A program made the position numbers and the translations under genes. A stretch of DNA of 64,000 nt from JAGQWW01 sp041392845 (GTDB lineage: Bacteria; Bacteroidota; Bacteroidia; Chitinophagales; Saprospiraceae). This document shows, piece after piece, positions 24,920 through 34,335 of this stretch. Every line of letters begins with the position of its first letter. Position 1 is the stretch's first letter. The notes below the pieces were generated by a model. That model saw only the letters and a program-made list of their open reading frames with translations. It did not search any database and was not told the origin of the DNA. The stretch lies in contig JAWKLG010000010.1 of assembly GCA_041392845.1 (NCBI GenBank), forward strand, positions 124,001-188,000. The letters are read 5' to 3'.

Positions 24920-26053
24920 ATGTTTAAGGATTTTTCCTTACCAATTTTCTTTTTATTCCTTGTTTTGGGTTTGAATGCTCAGACTTCTTTACCTGATACA
25001 ATCAGGTTGAACAATCCTTCATTTGAAGATTATCCCAAAAACAGTACTTGTCCTAAAGGTTGGTTGGATTGTGGTTTTGAAGGTGAAACTCCGCCTGATG
25101 TACAGCCAGGAGGTGGATTTGAGGTAAATAAACAAGCTTTCCATGGTGGAACTTATCTTGGATTGGTAGTACGCGATAATGATACATGGGAAGCAGTAGC
25201 TCAAAGAATGAGCAGACCCATGAAAAGAGGAAAATGTTATGAATTCAACATTTATTTAAGTCGATCAGAAATTTACCAGAGCCTTAGTAAGGAAACCAAC
25301 CAACCAGCAAATTATGTTACCCCAGCTGTTTTTAGAATTTGGGCAGGAAATACCTATTGTGAAAGAAGGGAATTGTTGGGGGAAACTAGCAGGGTAATTA
25401 ATACCCGTTGGTTGGAATACAAATTTAGATTTGAACCTTCTGACTTTTATACTTACATCACTTTTGAAGCTTATTATAAAACGCCAACTTTATTTCCATA
25501 CAATGGAAATGTGTTGGTTGACAATGCTTCCTATATTGTTGAAGTTCCATGCGACCAGCCTGTCGAAGAAGAGGAAGTTGCAGATAATTCCAAACAGGAT
25601 CCCGTTGCGCCACCTCCTTCCAAACCTGAACCAACCGTAAAAAAAGAAGACCAGCCCAAACCTCAGATTTTGAAAAATCTGGAGGCAGATAAAATCAAAG
25701 AAGGCCAGGTTATACGGATTGAAAAATTGAACTTTAAGGCAGACTCTTACCAGATTACAGACGATTCTCATGAGGTTTTGGAGGAATTGTACACCTTTAT
25801 GTCTTATAATCCAGCTGTAATTGTCGAACTTGGAGGCCATACCAATACCATTCCTCCAGATAGTTATTGCGACAAACTTTCTACCGAGCGAGCCAAAGCT
25901 GTAGCAGAGTTTCTCCATGATAAAGGTATTCCTTGGGAACGACTTCAATACAAAGGATATGGCAAACGCCAGCCTCTTACCAAAGACACTTCTCAGGAAG
26001 GGAGAAAAATCAACCAAAGAGTTGAAGTCAAGATTTTGAGCTTGAACGGTTGA
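24920..26053 (+). CDS. OmpA-family protein with N-terminal jelly-roll-like domain
   Basis: A protein of about 377 aa starting at ATG 24920 (MFKDFSLPIFFLFLVLGLNAQ signal peptide). The mature N-terminal half, LNNPSFEDYPKNSTCPKGW and onward to about residue 215, resembles the beta-sandwich carbohydrate-binding-like domain fused to OmpA in Bacteroidota. A low-complexity Pro/Glu/Lys linker (about 220-270) precedes an OmpA/MotB domain (about 275-377) with the peptidoglycan-binding pattern ELGGHTNTIPP, DKLSTERAKAVAEFL and GRKINQRVEV. It probably tethers the outer membrane or a surface domain to the cell wall. The upstream longer frame is not protein-like. ligA follows on the same strand after about 90 bases. 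Confidence 0.87.
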   Translation: MFKDFSLPIFFLFLVLGLNAQTSLPDTIRLNNPSFEDYPKNSTCPKGWLDCGFEGETPPDVQPGGGFEVNKQAFHGGTYLGLVVRDNDTWEAVAQRMSRPMKRGKCYEFNIYLSRSEIYQSLSKETNQPANYVTPAVFRIWAGNTYCERRELLGETSRVINTRWLEYKFRFEPSDFYTYITFEAYYKTPTLFPYNGNVLVDNASYIVEVPCDQPVEEEEVADNSKQDPVAPPPSKPEPTVKKEDQPKPQILKNLEADKIKEGQVIRIEKLNFKADSYQITDDSHEVLEELYTFMSYNPAVIVELGGHTNTIPPDSYCDKLSTERAKAVAEFLHDKGIPWERLQYKGYGKRQPLTKDTSQEGRKINQRVEVKILSLNG

Positions 26054-26141
26054 TGAAAAATTTACGGTTTAGGAATTCTATTTTAAGGTAGGGTAATTTG
26101 TAAATTGCCCCATAAACTTTATTCTTCCTAAAACCAAAAGA

Positions 26142-28277
26142 ATGTCCCTTTACAGTGCTGCTGATCAGAAGGAATTGACCGAATTGTCAAAGAACCTTTT
26201 GAAAGACAATTTCTCTTCAAAAAATTATGACCCTCAGAAATTATTGGATGACTTAAAAAGGGTCCTGGTTTTTCATGAATGGCGGTATTATATCAAAAAT
26301 GATCCCTTCATTTCTGATTTCGAATACGATCAGCTTTACAAAAGACTGGAAGCTATAGAGCAGGAACACCCTGAATGGATCAAACCTGATTCACCAACCC
26401 AAAGGGTTTCCAACGATCTTACCCAAACCTTTGAGTCTGTTGCGCACCTTACCCCCATGTTGTCGCTCGACAATTCCTACAATGCGGAAGATTTAAAAGA
26501 TTTTGATGAGCAGGTAAAAAAGTTGGCCTTGATCGATATGGAAGCAGATGTAGAGTATGTGGTGGAGCCAAAATTCGATGGAGGAAGTATTGCCCTGGTG
26601 TATGAAGATGATCATCTCGTTCGCGCTGCTACTCGAGGAAATGGAGTGATGGGAGAAGAAATTACAGCCAATGCGCGGGTTATCCGTACCGTTCCATTGA
26701 AGGCCGATTTTTCAAAATATGGTATAAAAAAGGCAGAATTGAGAGGGGAAGTCCTTATTAGAAAGGATATTTTTAAAAAAATGAACGACAAGCGACAGGA
26801 AGAAGGGCTGGAGCTTTTTGCCAATCCTCGAAATACAGCAGCCGGAGGACTTAGAATGAAAGATCCTAAGGAAGCGTCTCAAAGAGGATTGGAAGCTTTT
26901 GTTTATACACTAGGATTTGGAGAAGACGAAAACGGCAATGATGTGCTTTCTACTTTTCCTACCCATGAAAAAAGTATGCGCCTGCTTGGAGATCTTGGAT
27001 TTTTAGTGCCAGGTGAAGCTCATAAAGTTTGTAAAAACATCCAGGAGGTAATTGAATTCTGTCAAGCCTGGGAAGAAAGAAGAGAATCATATGAATACGA
27101 AATAGATGGGATGGTAATCAAAGTCAACGATCGTGTGATTCAGGATCGTGCCGGTTTTACCAGCCACCATCCAAGGTGGGCCATTGCTTTCAAATTTAAG
27201 GCAAAACAAGGAACTACCAAGTTGTTGAACGTTGAATATCAGGTAGGGAAAGTAGGTTCGATTACACCAGTTGCTAAAGTGGAACCGGTTGCTCTTGCAG
27301 GTGTTACCATCTCTTCCATTTCCCTGCATAATGAAGACTTTATCAAAGAAAAGGATATTCGATTAGGCGATACGGTGCTTGTTGAAAGAGCCGGTGATGT
27401 GATTCCTTACATCGTTAAACCAATGGCAGAATTGCGTGATGGTTCAGAGCAGGAAATCCAATTCCCAAGCAATTGTCCGGTTTGTAATACAGAATTGGTA
27501 AAACCGGAAGGAGAAGCAGCCTGGCGTTGTGTCAATTATGATTGTGAAGCTCAGGTTAAACAAAGACTTATACACCATGTCAGCAAGGATGCGATGGACA
27601 TTGACGGACTGGGTAGAAGTATGATTGAGCGCTTTTTTGAACTGGGAATGATAGACAGCCTGGCTGATATTTATCGTTTGGATTATGATAAAATAATGGA
27701 ACTGGAAGGATTTGGTTCCAAATCTGCCGAGAATCTCAGGGCCTCTATTGAAAAAGCAAAACATCAACCTGTTTATAGATTTTTGTACAGTTTGAGTATA
27801 CATCATTTGGGTAAAAAAGTATCTCAACTTTTAGCCGCACAAATCAACCATGTGCTGGATTTGAAAGATTGGACCTTGGAGCAATTCACAGATATCAAAG
27901 ATGTGGGTCCGACGGTTGCTGAAAATGTAATGGCATTTTTTCATAATGAAAATAATATCCATCTGCTGGAGGAAATGGAATCATTGGGAGTCAATATGAC
28001 ACAAACAGAGGATGACAAACCCAAAGCGCTTAATTCGGATGGACCCTTATTTGGAAAGACTATTTTATTTACCGGTACGCTTTTAAAAATGGGAAGAAAG
28101 GAAGCGCAGGAAAAAGCAGTGTCAGCCGGGGCCAAAAACCTCAGTAGTGTGAGCAGTAATTTAGACATCCTGGTGGTCGGTGAAAAAGCAGGTTCCAAAT
28201 TGAAAAAGGCTCAGGCACTTGGTACCGTGACTATTTATACAGAAGACGAATTTTTAGAAATAATTACCGGGAACTAG
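26142..28277 (+). CDS. ligA: NAD-dependent DNA ligase LigA
   Basis: Seals nicks during replication and repair using NAD+. The 711-aa product has all LigA domains in order: Ia (HEWRYYIKNDPFISDFEYDQLY, about 45-70), the adenylation domain with nucleophile Lys144 in EPKFDGGS, the OB domain, a C4 zinc finger (CPVCNTEL and CVNYDCEAQ, about 445-470), helix-hairpin-helix repeats (DIDGLGRSMIERFFELG and LEGFGSKSAENL), and a C-terminal BRCT domain (about 630-711, GKTILFTGTL). It is somewhat longer than the usual 670 aa because of a 35-residue N-terminal extension. The stop lies one base from the end of the convergent unknown gene. Confidence 0.96.
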   Translation: MSLYSAADQKELTELSKNLLKDNFSSKNYDPQKLLDDLKRVLVFHEWRYYIKNDPFISDFEYDQLYKRLEAIEQEHPEWIKPDSPTQRVSNDLTQTFESVAHLTPMLSLDNSYNAEDLKDFDEQVKKLALIDMEADVEYVVEPKFDGGSIALVYEDDHLVRAATRGNGVMGEEITANARVIRTVPLKADFSKYGIKKAELRGEVLIRKDIFKKMNDKRQEEGLELFANPRNTAAGGLRMKDPKEASQRGLEAFVYTLGFGEDENGNDVLSTFPTHEKSMRLLGDLGFLVPGEAHKVCKNIQEVIEFCQAWEERRESYEYEIDGMVIKVNDRVIQDRAGFTSHHPRWAIAFKFKAKQGTTKLLNVEYQVGKVGSITPVAKVEPVALAGVTISSISLHNEDFIKEKDIRLGDTVLVERAGDVIPYIVKPMAELRDGSEQEIQFPSNCPVCNTELVKPEGEAAWRCVNYDCEAQVKQRLIHHVSKDAMDIDGLGRSMIERFFELGMIDSLADIYRLDYDKIMELEGFGSKSAENLRASIEKAKHQPVYRFLYSLSIHHLGKKVSQLLAAQINHVLDLKDWTLEQFTDIKDVGPTVAENVMAFFHNENNIHLLEEMESLGVNMTQTEDDKPKALNSDGPLFGKTILFTGTLLKMGRKEAQEKAVSAGAKNLSSVSSNLDILVVGEKAGSKLKKAQALGTVTIYTEDEFLEIITGN

Positions 28278-28278
28278 T

Positions 28279-29790
28279 TTATCTTATCTTTTTTAAAATG
28301 ATCTCCCAAAGTTTTTCATAACGGATAACCTCCAGTTCTGAAATCAGACCTCTGTAAATGAAAGGTGTTTCTTTCAAACGTTGAATGTATTTTTCATAAT
28401 TGGAAAGTGCATCTTCCTGGAATTCTGCCTTCACAACTGCCTGTAATAATCTGATAAACTGAATTACGCGGTAGTTCTCTTCTTTTTTCAATTGTCTATT
28501 GGCATAATTCTTCAATCGATCCACCCTTTCAGGAACCTCTGAATATTGTTTTTTGTCTATCAGGAATAATACCTGAGCAATCAACATCAGAATATTCAGG
28601 TTTCTTTGATCTCTTGGATAAAGTAGATTGTCCGTCAGGAATTTTTGAACCTTGAATGGACGCTTCACCTGTTTTATTAGAATAGGATTGTTTTTTCCTT
28701 CACTTTCTACAATGAAACTGATGTAAGTCTCATAGACCTTCCATCTTTCACGTTCATCACCGCTAAGTTTTTTAAACTTTTGTTGACCAATTGCACGGTT
28801 AAATACTGCAAGTGCATTGATGTAGTTGTCAGAATGCATGGCCAGAAGGAAGTAATATTCCATGAAGGTAAACCAGGTGTCACTGGCGGTTGGAAAACTT
28901 CCCAGACATTTTTCAGCATTGTTTTTACCGTTTTTGAAATCTTCCAGATGCAGATAAGCCGACATTTTCATTAATTGAAAAGTAGCCAATCTTTCATCTT
29001 GATAATATTGGGGATGGTCTTCGATGTATTGCTCGGCGCGATTGCATACTTCCAATACTGCTTCAAAATCCCTCGCCATTTCATATCGATAGGCCCAGAC
29101 CAAAAACATATTGTAGAAAATAACGGGTGACTCAAAGTTTTCAGAGAGGCTCACCAGTGAATCGCTGAATCCCTGAATTCTTTCTTCCATTTCCATGAGT
29201 TCAGGCAATGGTTTGAAGTAGTTGATCTTCACACGCTGCAATAATTCTTCCGACTGGATTTCAGCGTCCAATATCCCACTATAGGTTTTTATGTATTGAT
29301 CATAGGTTTCAAATTCGGTTTCATCACCTAAATCTGCTGCAAATTCTCTTAGGATTCGGGAGCAGTTTACAATTACGTCAGCAAATTTGTATTTTAATGC
29401 GGTGGTTAAAATAGACCTTGCCAAAGCACTCGCTGTATTTAGTGCTCCATTGGATAAAAGAATCTTTACAAGGGTCCAATCTTTGTTACAAGAAAAATAG
29501 GCACGGTCATAATTGGAGGCCGATGGTCTGTTTACATCTAAAAAGAAGAGGGTATTTAATAGTCTTTTTCGAAACCTTGACTTTAATTGTCGGTATTTAT
29601 CATCGGTAGGAGAAGTTCCATATAGAAAACTTGAAGCGTCACGGTCGTTTTTAAATTTACCCGCCATGAGTGCTTCATAGAACTCATTGAATTTACTGTT
29701 TTTCTGTTTTAGTGCATTGTCATCAAAAATTTCTATTTTTCTAACTTTCTTTTTGGTGACAATTTTTGAAATCTCAATTAGGTGTTTCAT
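28279..29790 (-). CDS. Conserved hypothetical helical (TPR-like) protein
   Basis: A 503-aa protein with no signal peptide, membrane segment or catalytic motif that I recognise. It is rich in charged, amphipathic helices with TPR-like spacing, for example around residues 225-330, consistent with a helical-repeat scaffold. The N-terminus is basic (EISKIVTKKKVRKIEIFDD) and is followed by a motif FYEALMAGKFKNDRDASSFLYG. Proteins of this length and character occur as single uncharacterised genes in Saprospiria-type genomes (recalled impression). It abuts ligA convergently with a one-base gap. A 255-base gap upstream separates it from the SPOR/OmpA gene. Confidence 0.7.
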   Translation of the reverse strand: MKHLIEISKIVTKKKVRKIEIFDDNALKQKNSKFNEFYEALMAGKFKNDRDASSFLYGTSPTDDKYRQLKSRFRKRLLNTLFFLDVNRPSASNYDRAYFSCNKDWTLVKILLSNGALNTASALARSILTTALKYKFADVIVNCSRILREFAADLGDETEFETYDQYIKTYSGILDAEIQSEELLQRVKINYFKPLPELMEMEERIQGFSDSLVSLSENFESPVIFYNMFLVWAYRYEMARDFEAVLEVCNRAEQYIEDHPQYYQDERLATFQLMKMSAYLHLEDFKNGKNNAEKCLGSFPTASDTWFTFMEYYFLLAMHSDNYINALAVFNRAIGQQKFKKLSGDERERWKVYETYISFIVESEGKNNPILIKQVKRPFKVQKFLTDNLLYPRDQRNLNILMLIAQVLFLIDKKQYSEVPERVDRLKNYANRQLKKEENYRVIQFIRLLQAVVKAEFQEDALSNYEKYIQRLKETPFIYRGLISELEVIRYEKLWEIILKKIR

Positions 29791-30003
29791 CGGCTAATTA
29801 GTGAGGTAGTTTTAACAGGATTTGTACTTTGCAATGTCACAAATAAATAAATAGGGTGCAACAAATATATCCTTTTATAATTTACGAAGGCAGGATTATT
29901 TGAGACGTGTTATCGATATATTGCATTAAACGGTTAAAAATGTGACGTGAGCGTATTTTTTAAATTTTAAATACAAAATAGGTTTTTAATTTCATCCTAA
30001 ATA

Positions 30004-30034
30004 ATCACACAATTTTTTTTAAAAAAAATGTGAC
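30004..30034. promoter_or_regulatory. AT-rich inverted repeat flanked by TCACA/TGTGA upstream of the OmpA gene
   Basis: TCACA at 30005 and TGTGA at 30029 flank eight T followed by eight A, a near-palindrome ending about 13 bases before the ATG at 30046. TGTGAC or its complement also occurs near 29837 and 29941 in the same gap. A regulator site is possible, but so is chance in an AT-rich leader. Confidence 0.3.
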
Positions 30035-30045
30035 AAACCAAAATT

Positions 30046-30771
30046 ATGAAGCGCATTTTCTACTTATGTTCTTTCCTATTCATTTTTGTTTTTTCCTCCG
30101 AAGGGCAAACCGGATTTCAGGTATTGATAACTGCTTTTGATCAGGAAGTTCCGCCAGGCTACTTCAAGGAACTTGGAAAAATCAGTATCAAAAAAGATCA
30201 AAATGGATTAAATCATATCTATCTGGCTGAAACTTTTGCAAATAGAGAGGAAGCAGCAACTGCCGCTAAACAAGCCAAAATGAAAGGATTTCAATTCGCC
30301 AGGGTAGTTGATTGGCAGGCAGTAAAAGAAATGTGTTCTGCAGGTTGTAGGGAACCTCTATATGTGGAAAATCTCTTCTTCGATTTTGACCGATACAACC
30401 TTCGTCAAAAATCAAAATCTGACCTTCAAGACTTGGCAGCACTTCTTACAAGCCAACCTTCGTACAGAGTAATCCTAATGGCTCACACTGATGCTAAAGG
30501 CAGCAATGAATACAATATTCAATTGTCTCAAAATCGCGCAAAAAGTGCAAAAGATTACCTTATTGGAATCGGGATAGATGAAGACCGGATCGAAACCGGC
30601 TATTCCGGAGAAACCCAACCCATCGCTGTAAACCAAATGGGCAATGGTACCGATGCTCCCCAGGGTCGCCAATTCAACCGCCGCGTAGAAATCACCGTTT
30701 TGGATGGTGATGGTAAAGTAGTCCCAAATCTAGTGGAACCTATCAGGGTACCGGAAAAGCTGAAGTTGTAG
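30046..30771 (+). CDS. SPOR-like plus OmpA domain periplasmic protein
   Basis: A 241-aa exported protein with signal peptide MKRIFYLCSFLFIFVFSSEGQ. The N-terminal half (about 22-95: FQVLITAFDQEVPPGYFKEL, LNHIYLAETFANREEAATAA) resembles a SPOR domain, which binds denuded septal glycan; the C-terminal half (about 105-225) is an OmpA domain with FFDFDRYNLR, LMAHTDAKGSNEYN, LSQNRAKSAKDYL and GRQFNRRVEI. Both modules bind peptidoglycan, suggesting a cell-wall-anchored or division-associated envelope protein. It is monocistronic. A phrase-like repeat of the GGTCTTTGG type begins within five bases of its stop. Confidence 0.85.
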   Translation: MKRIFYLCSFLFIFVFSSEGQTGFQVLITAFDQEVPPGYFKELGKISIKKDQNGLNHIYLAETFANREEAATAAKQAKMKGFQFARVVDWQAVKEMCSAGCREPLYVENLFFDFDRYNLRQKSKSDLQDLAALLTSQPSYRVILMAHTDAKGSNEYNIQLSQNRAKSAKDYLIGIGIDEDRIETGYSGETQPIAVNQMGNGTDAPQGRQFNRRVEITVLDGDGKVVPNLVEPIRVPEKLKL

Positions 30772-30776
30772 GATAA

Positions 30777-30833
30777 GGTCTTTGGCAGTTGGTCTTTGGT
30801 CTTTGGGGCGGCTGCGCCTTTTGGTCTTTGGTA
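30777..30833 (+). repeat. GGTCTTTGG-type repeat at the 3' end of the SPOR/OmpA gene
   Basis: GGTCTTTGGCAGTTGG and variants start just after the TAG stop on the sense strand. A REP-like hairpin GAGCCGCC / GGCGTCTC follows at about 30853-30872. The same GTCTTTGGCAATTGG phrase forms the large tandem array at 49857-50488. Confidence 0.8.
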
Positions 30834-30965
30834 GAAAAAATCAGTTTGGTGGAGCCGCCAAGCGTGGCGTCTCTACTAAAGTGAAATGAACGAATCTGAA
30901 TCTGAAGAATTGTTGATAAAACATTCAGAAAAATCAACAAAATGATGCATAACTAACTGAAAACC

Positions 30966-31047
30966 AATACACTAAAGACTAAAGACCAAAGACCACCAGC
31001 ACCCAGCACCCAGTACCCAGCACCTAGTCCCTAGTCCCCAGTCCCTA
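30966..31047 (-). repeat. G/T-rich repeat at the 3' end of nadK
   Basis: On the minus strand GGGACTGGGGACTAGGG and GGTGCTGGGTACTGGG variants begin at the nadK stop codon, whose TAG reads as part of the first unit, and continue into GGTCTTTGGTCTTTAG. The gap therefore contains two tails facing each other, each in the sense of its own gene. Confidence 0.85.
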
Positions 31048-31926
31048 GTTCCTCATATCCGATCCCCAGGCAAGTTTATGTCGCATGGTCTCGAGGAAGC
31101 CGTTTTCATATAGTTGAACCAACTTGATGGTAAAGTCGCATTTCCTCACCGCAATTTGGTGGGCGGAAGTGACCGTCTCAAATCTGGAATCCATCGTACA
31201 CAAGAAATTTTCTGTACGGCCTTCGATTTCAAATGAAATAACTGAGTTGTCAGAAATGACAATGGGTCTTACGTTTAAATTATGAGGAGCAACAGGTGTT
31301 ATGACAAAGTTCCCTGAATTGGGAAACAGTATAGGTCCCCCACAGCTGAGAGAATAACCAGTAGAGCCTGTAGGTGTAGCTACGATAATTCCATCTGCCC
31401 AGTAGTTGTTAAGCAGGTCTCCATTGATAAAAGTTTTGATGGTAATCATAGAGGAAGTATCGCGCTTCAGTATGGTGCAATCGTTCAAAGCAAAATTAAT
31501 GTCTCCAAAAAGATTGTAATTGGATTCGAGATGCAATAAAATCCGCTCATCAAGAGTGTACATGCCTTTGGTCAAGGAGTGAATGGTCTCTTTTATCAAC
31601 CTTTTTTCAATACTAGCCAGGAAACCAAGGCGCCCCAGATTGATACCTAAAATGGGAACATTGCTGTCTCTGACAAGCGTTGTGGCTTCAAGAATAGTTC
31701 CATCACCACCCAGGGTAATCAGAAAGTCGATTTTTTTAACTGCAAAATCCAGGAAGCCTTCAAATCTGCCTACATCTTTTTTAAACTCAACCAGGCCTTC
31801 CAGCTTTTTTAAAAATTTGGAATAGATATATACATTGATTCCTTCTTCATGTAATACATCAAAAAGATTCTGCACAAAGGGAATATCCTGTTCTTTGATT
31901 TTCTTTCCAAAAACAACAACCTGCAT
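31045..31926 (-). CDS. nadK: NAD kinase
   Basis: Phosphorylates NAD to NADP. The 293-aa protein has the signature GGDG at residues 73-76 (LITLGGDGTILEATTLV), the downstream LGINLGRLGFLA, the conserved NDC motif (ALNDCTILKRD, about 140) and the glycine-rich ATP/NAD site ADGIIVATPTGSTGYSLSCGGP (about 178-200). Length is normal. Upstream on the same strand are a BamA-like gene and a CBS-domain gene, an order that echoes the CBS-nadK-bamA neighbourhood typical of Bacteroidota. Its stop codon is embedded in the low-complexity repeat. Confidence 0.95.
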   Translation of the reverse strand: MQVVVFGKKIKEQDIPFVQNLFDVLHEEGINVYIYSKFLKKLEGLVEFKKDVGRFEGFLDFAVKKIDFLITLGGDGTILEATTLVRDSNVPILGINLGRLGFLASIEKRLIKETIHSLTKGMYTLDERILLHLESNYNLFGDINFALNDCTILKRDTSSMITIKTFINGDLLNNYWADGIIVATPTGSTGYSLSCGGPILFPNSGNFVITPVAPHNLNVRPIVISDNSVISFEIEGRTENFLCTMDSRFETVTSAHQIAVRKCDFTIKLVQLYENGFLETMRHKLAWGSDMRN

Positions 31927-32009
31927 AAACGGTCTATTTAGAATTAGATGATCCTAAAAGTATAAAAAACACACGTAGTTATAAGGATATACGGAAAATA
32001 TCACTTGTG

Positions 32010-33413
32010 CTAAATTCCCAGTTGAGTATGTAAAAACCAGCCATGTTCACCCTCCGCATTTAAACTGTATTCCAGTTTGAATACTTTATTGTAAAAAATG
32101 ATAAGGTTGATTCCAAGTCCTGCACTTCCCAATACTTTGTTGTTCAACTGGTTGTTCTCACCGTAAAATGGATTGTTAACGTATCCGGCATCTGCATTGA
32201 GGCTCACAAATAATTTAGTTGGCATGTACTGCAAAGATTTTATTGGAATCCAATTGCCCCAATTGATGGTGTTTTTAAAAACACGATACCGCAGTGCGTT
32301 TCTGGAAAGAAAGAAGTCAATGCCGTCAATCACATAAAATTCATAGCCACGAACAAAACTACTACCAAATCCAAGGGCCTGGCTGTTGTAATAAGGTTGC
32401 TTGGTACGGATCAAGGCAGTTCGGGCTCTCAGAATATGTTCTGAACTCAGCTTTTTCCTCAAAGGGAAATATTGAAAAAAATTAGCTGTAACCCAAAGCG
32501 TATTCAAATCATCAAAGACACCCAAACCTAATTTTGAAATTTCCAATTCCAGTCTTTGTCCCTCGGTGGGGTAGGGTTGAATATTTCTGTCTTCATACAC
32601 TAAAAAATAATTCAAACTCAGGTACTGTTGTAAAGATTTGCCGTCACCAAAAAACTCTGGATTGAGATCTTCGGAGACTATGGGCGCAACCTGATTGTTT
32701 TGATATCCAATTCTTAAAAAGTGAAAGGTTTTGTATTCAGGACGAAGGGTAAATTCCAGAGAAGTTCCTAAACGTCTGATAAGGAACTGATCATCATCTT
32801 TTAAAAACTGTTGTTTATTACCAATAGTATTGTATTGGATCTCTCTGTTTCTATTATAGTTGATGTCAAACTTGATTCCCAGTGTTTGCTTTTTATTTAA
32901 ATAGGGAAATTGATAGGAAGCTGAATACTTATTGGTGTAGCCAAATTGAGCACCAATCTTTAGATAATCCCTTTGGCCGGTAAAATTCGTGTGATAAAGT
33001 TTTATACCATAATTCAATCGGTCCAATCTTCGATTGTATTCTTCCCACCAAACATTAAAGTTTCTATCACCCAATTCCAGTATAGGAACCGGATAGAGGT
33101 ACAACATTTCTCTTATGTTGATTCTTAAGAGATTAAATTGCAGGGTATCGTTGTTGCTGGAGTCAACCGAGACTATTGCAGAGCTAAATAGTCCGGTATT
33201 CATAAGGTTGAAAGAACATTGGTCCAAATCTTTTTCCAGGCTGCCAACCCAAATGGTGTCTCCTGGTTTGACATTGAGCTCTCTGAGGATGACCTTGTTT
33301 TTAGTTTTTTTATTGCCTTCAATACAAATGCTGTCCACAATAAGAAAATCCTTTTGCCCCTGGCAAAGGATAGTTGTGAACATTATAAAAAAAGCAAATA
33401 TGAATTTTGGCAT
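32010..33413 (-). CDS. BamA/TamA-family outer-membrane barrel protein
   Basis: A protein of about 467 aa from ATG 33413 (MPKFIFAFFIMFTTILCQGQ signal peptide). Residues about 25-110 form a single POTRA-like module (VDSICIEGNKKTKNKVILRELNVKPGDT). The remainder is a 16-strand type beta barrel with alternating aromatic residues and the Omp85 signature region near LGFGSSFVRGYEFYVIDG. It is shorter than true BamA (about 750-850 aa with five POTRA), so it is more likely an auxiliary Omp85-family translocation or lipid protein than the essential BamA. It lies between the CBS gene and nadK on the minus strand. Confidence 0.85.
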   Translation of the reverse strand: MPKFIFAFFIMFTTILCQGQKDFLIVDSICIEGNKKTKNKVILRELNVKPGDTIWVGSLEKDLDQCSFNLMNTGLFSSAIVSVDSSNNDTLQFNLLRINIREMLYLYPVPILELGDRNFNVWWEEYNRRLDRLNYGIKLYHTNFTGQRDYLKIGAQFGYTNKYSASYQFPYLNKKQTLGIKFDINYNRNREIQYNTIGNKQQFLKDDDQFLIRRLGTSLEFTLRPEYKTFHFLRIGYQNNQVAPIVSEDLNPEFFGDGKSLQQYLSLNYFLVYEDRNIQPYPTEGQRLELEISKLGLGVFDDLNTLWVTANFFQYFPLRKKLSSEHILRARTALIRTKQPYYNSQALGFGSSFVRGYEFYVIDGIDFFLSRNALRYRVFKNTINWGNWIPIKSLQYMPTKLFVSLNADAGYVNNPFYGENNQLNNKVLGSAGLGINLIIFYNKVFKLEYSLNAEGEHGWFLHTQLGI

Positions 33414-33568
33414 CCCGGGATTTTCCTTAAGGTCCCTGCAAATTAACAAGGAAATAATGAAAAAATCTTTAATGTAATCGCAAAGAAGACCCTCTTTGTT
33501 GGATGCAAAGGATATTTATAGCAAAAAAGTAAGCTCAACTACAAGACCTGAACCTGTCGATTTTAGAT

Positions 33569-34228
33569 TTAAACATTTAGAAAAGACATCAAGGAGTCGT
33601 ACCGTTCTTTCAATGTATCAAGGTAATCCGATTCACTGAAAGAAGCTTTTACTGTATATCCAAATCGTTCTAGTGTATTTAAAACACCTTGAACAGTTTG
33701 AGTATTCAATTTTAAGGTTACATCCAGTTTTTGAGAATCAGGACGGGAAGTGATAAAAGAACTTAAGATGGTTGCATTTTCTGATTCAACCAGACGTGAA
33801 ATTTCTGCGAGGGAATAATCTCTTTTACCTATTTCCAATACAACAATACTTCCGTGTTCTACAAAAGCTGAGGTATTGGCAAAATATTTCAACAATTCAT
33901 CCTGAGAAATCAATCCAATGTAATCATTTTGCTCATTGATAACAGGAATGGCAGTCAATTGCTTTTCGGCCATCTGGCGCATGATTTCATAAACGTGATC
34001 GTAGGTAAATACAGATGCTTGTCCAAATTGTAAACCGTATGACTGGATGGGAGCTTCTACTTCGTGGGCAAGGATTTCATCCTCTGAGATTACGCCTACC
34101 AATTTTCCATTTTCAACAACGGGTAAATGTCTAACAGAAAATAAATTCATGATAGCCAGCGCTTCCTTTCCCTTGTCGTCGGTTCTCAACGGAACCATTG
34201 AATTCGATAATAAGTTTTCTGCGACCAT
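33569..34228 (-). CDS. CBS-domain protein with C-terminal ACT-like region
   Basis: A 219-aa soluble protein. Two CBS motifs fill residues about 5-130 (IMNLFSVRHLPVVENGKLVGVISEDEIL and QMAEKQLTAIPVINEQNDYIGLISQDELL), which usually bind adenosine nucleotides. Residues about 140-200 (IVVLEIGKRDYSLAEISRLVESENA) look like an ACT domain, a small-molecule sensor. Members of this family commonly stand beside nadK in Bacteroidota, suggesting energy or nucleotide sensing, but no enzyme domain is attached. It is the first of three minus-strand genes leading to nadK, with gaps of 155 and 83 bases. Confidence 0.85.
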   Translation of the reverse strand: MVAENLLSNSMVPLRTDDKGKEALAIMNLFSVRHLPVVENGKLVGVISEDEILAHEVEAPIQSYGLQFGQASVFTYDHVYEIMRQMAEKQLTAIPVINEQNDYIGLISQDELLKYFANTSAFVEHGSIVVLEIGKRDYSLAEISRLVESENATILSSFITSRPDSQKLDVTLKLNTQTVQGVLNTLERFGYTVKASFSESDYLDTLKERYDSLMSFLNV

Positions 34229-34335
34229 AGCGTTTGTATCTAATTATTTCAAACTTAACGGTAAAACTAGTGCATCTGTTGATTCTGACCTGTTAAAACC
34301 AGGTTATTCTATAAGATTCGGCTAAAATTAGCAAA

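Noticed and set aside
32010..33413. True BamA
   Set aside because: Only one POTRA-like module and about 470 aa, against five POTRA and 750-850 aa for BamA.
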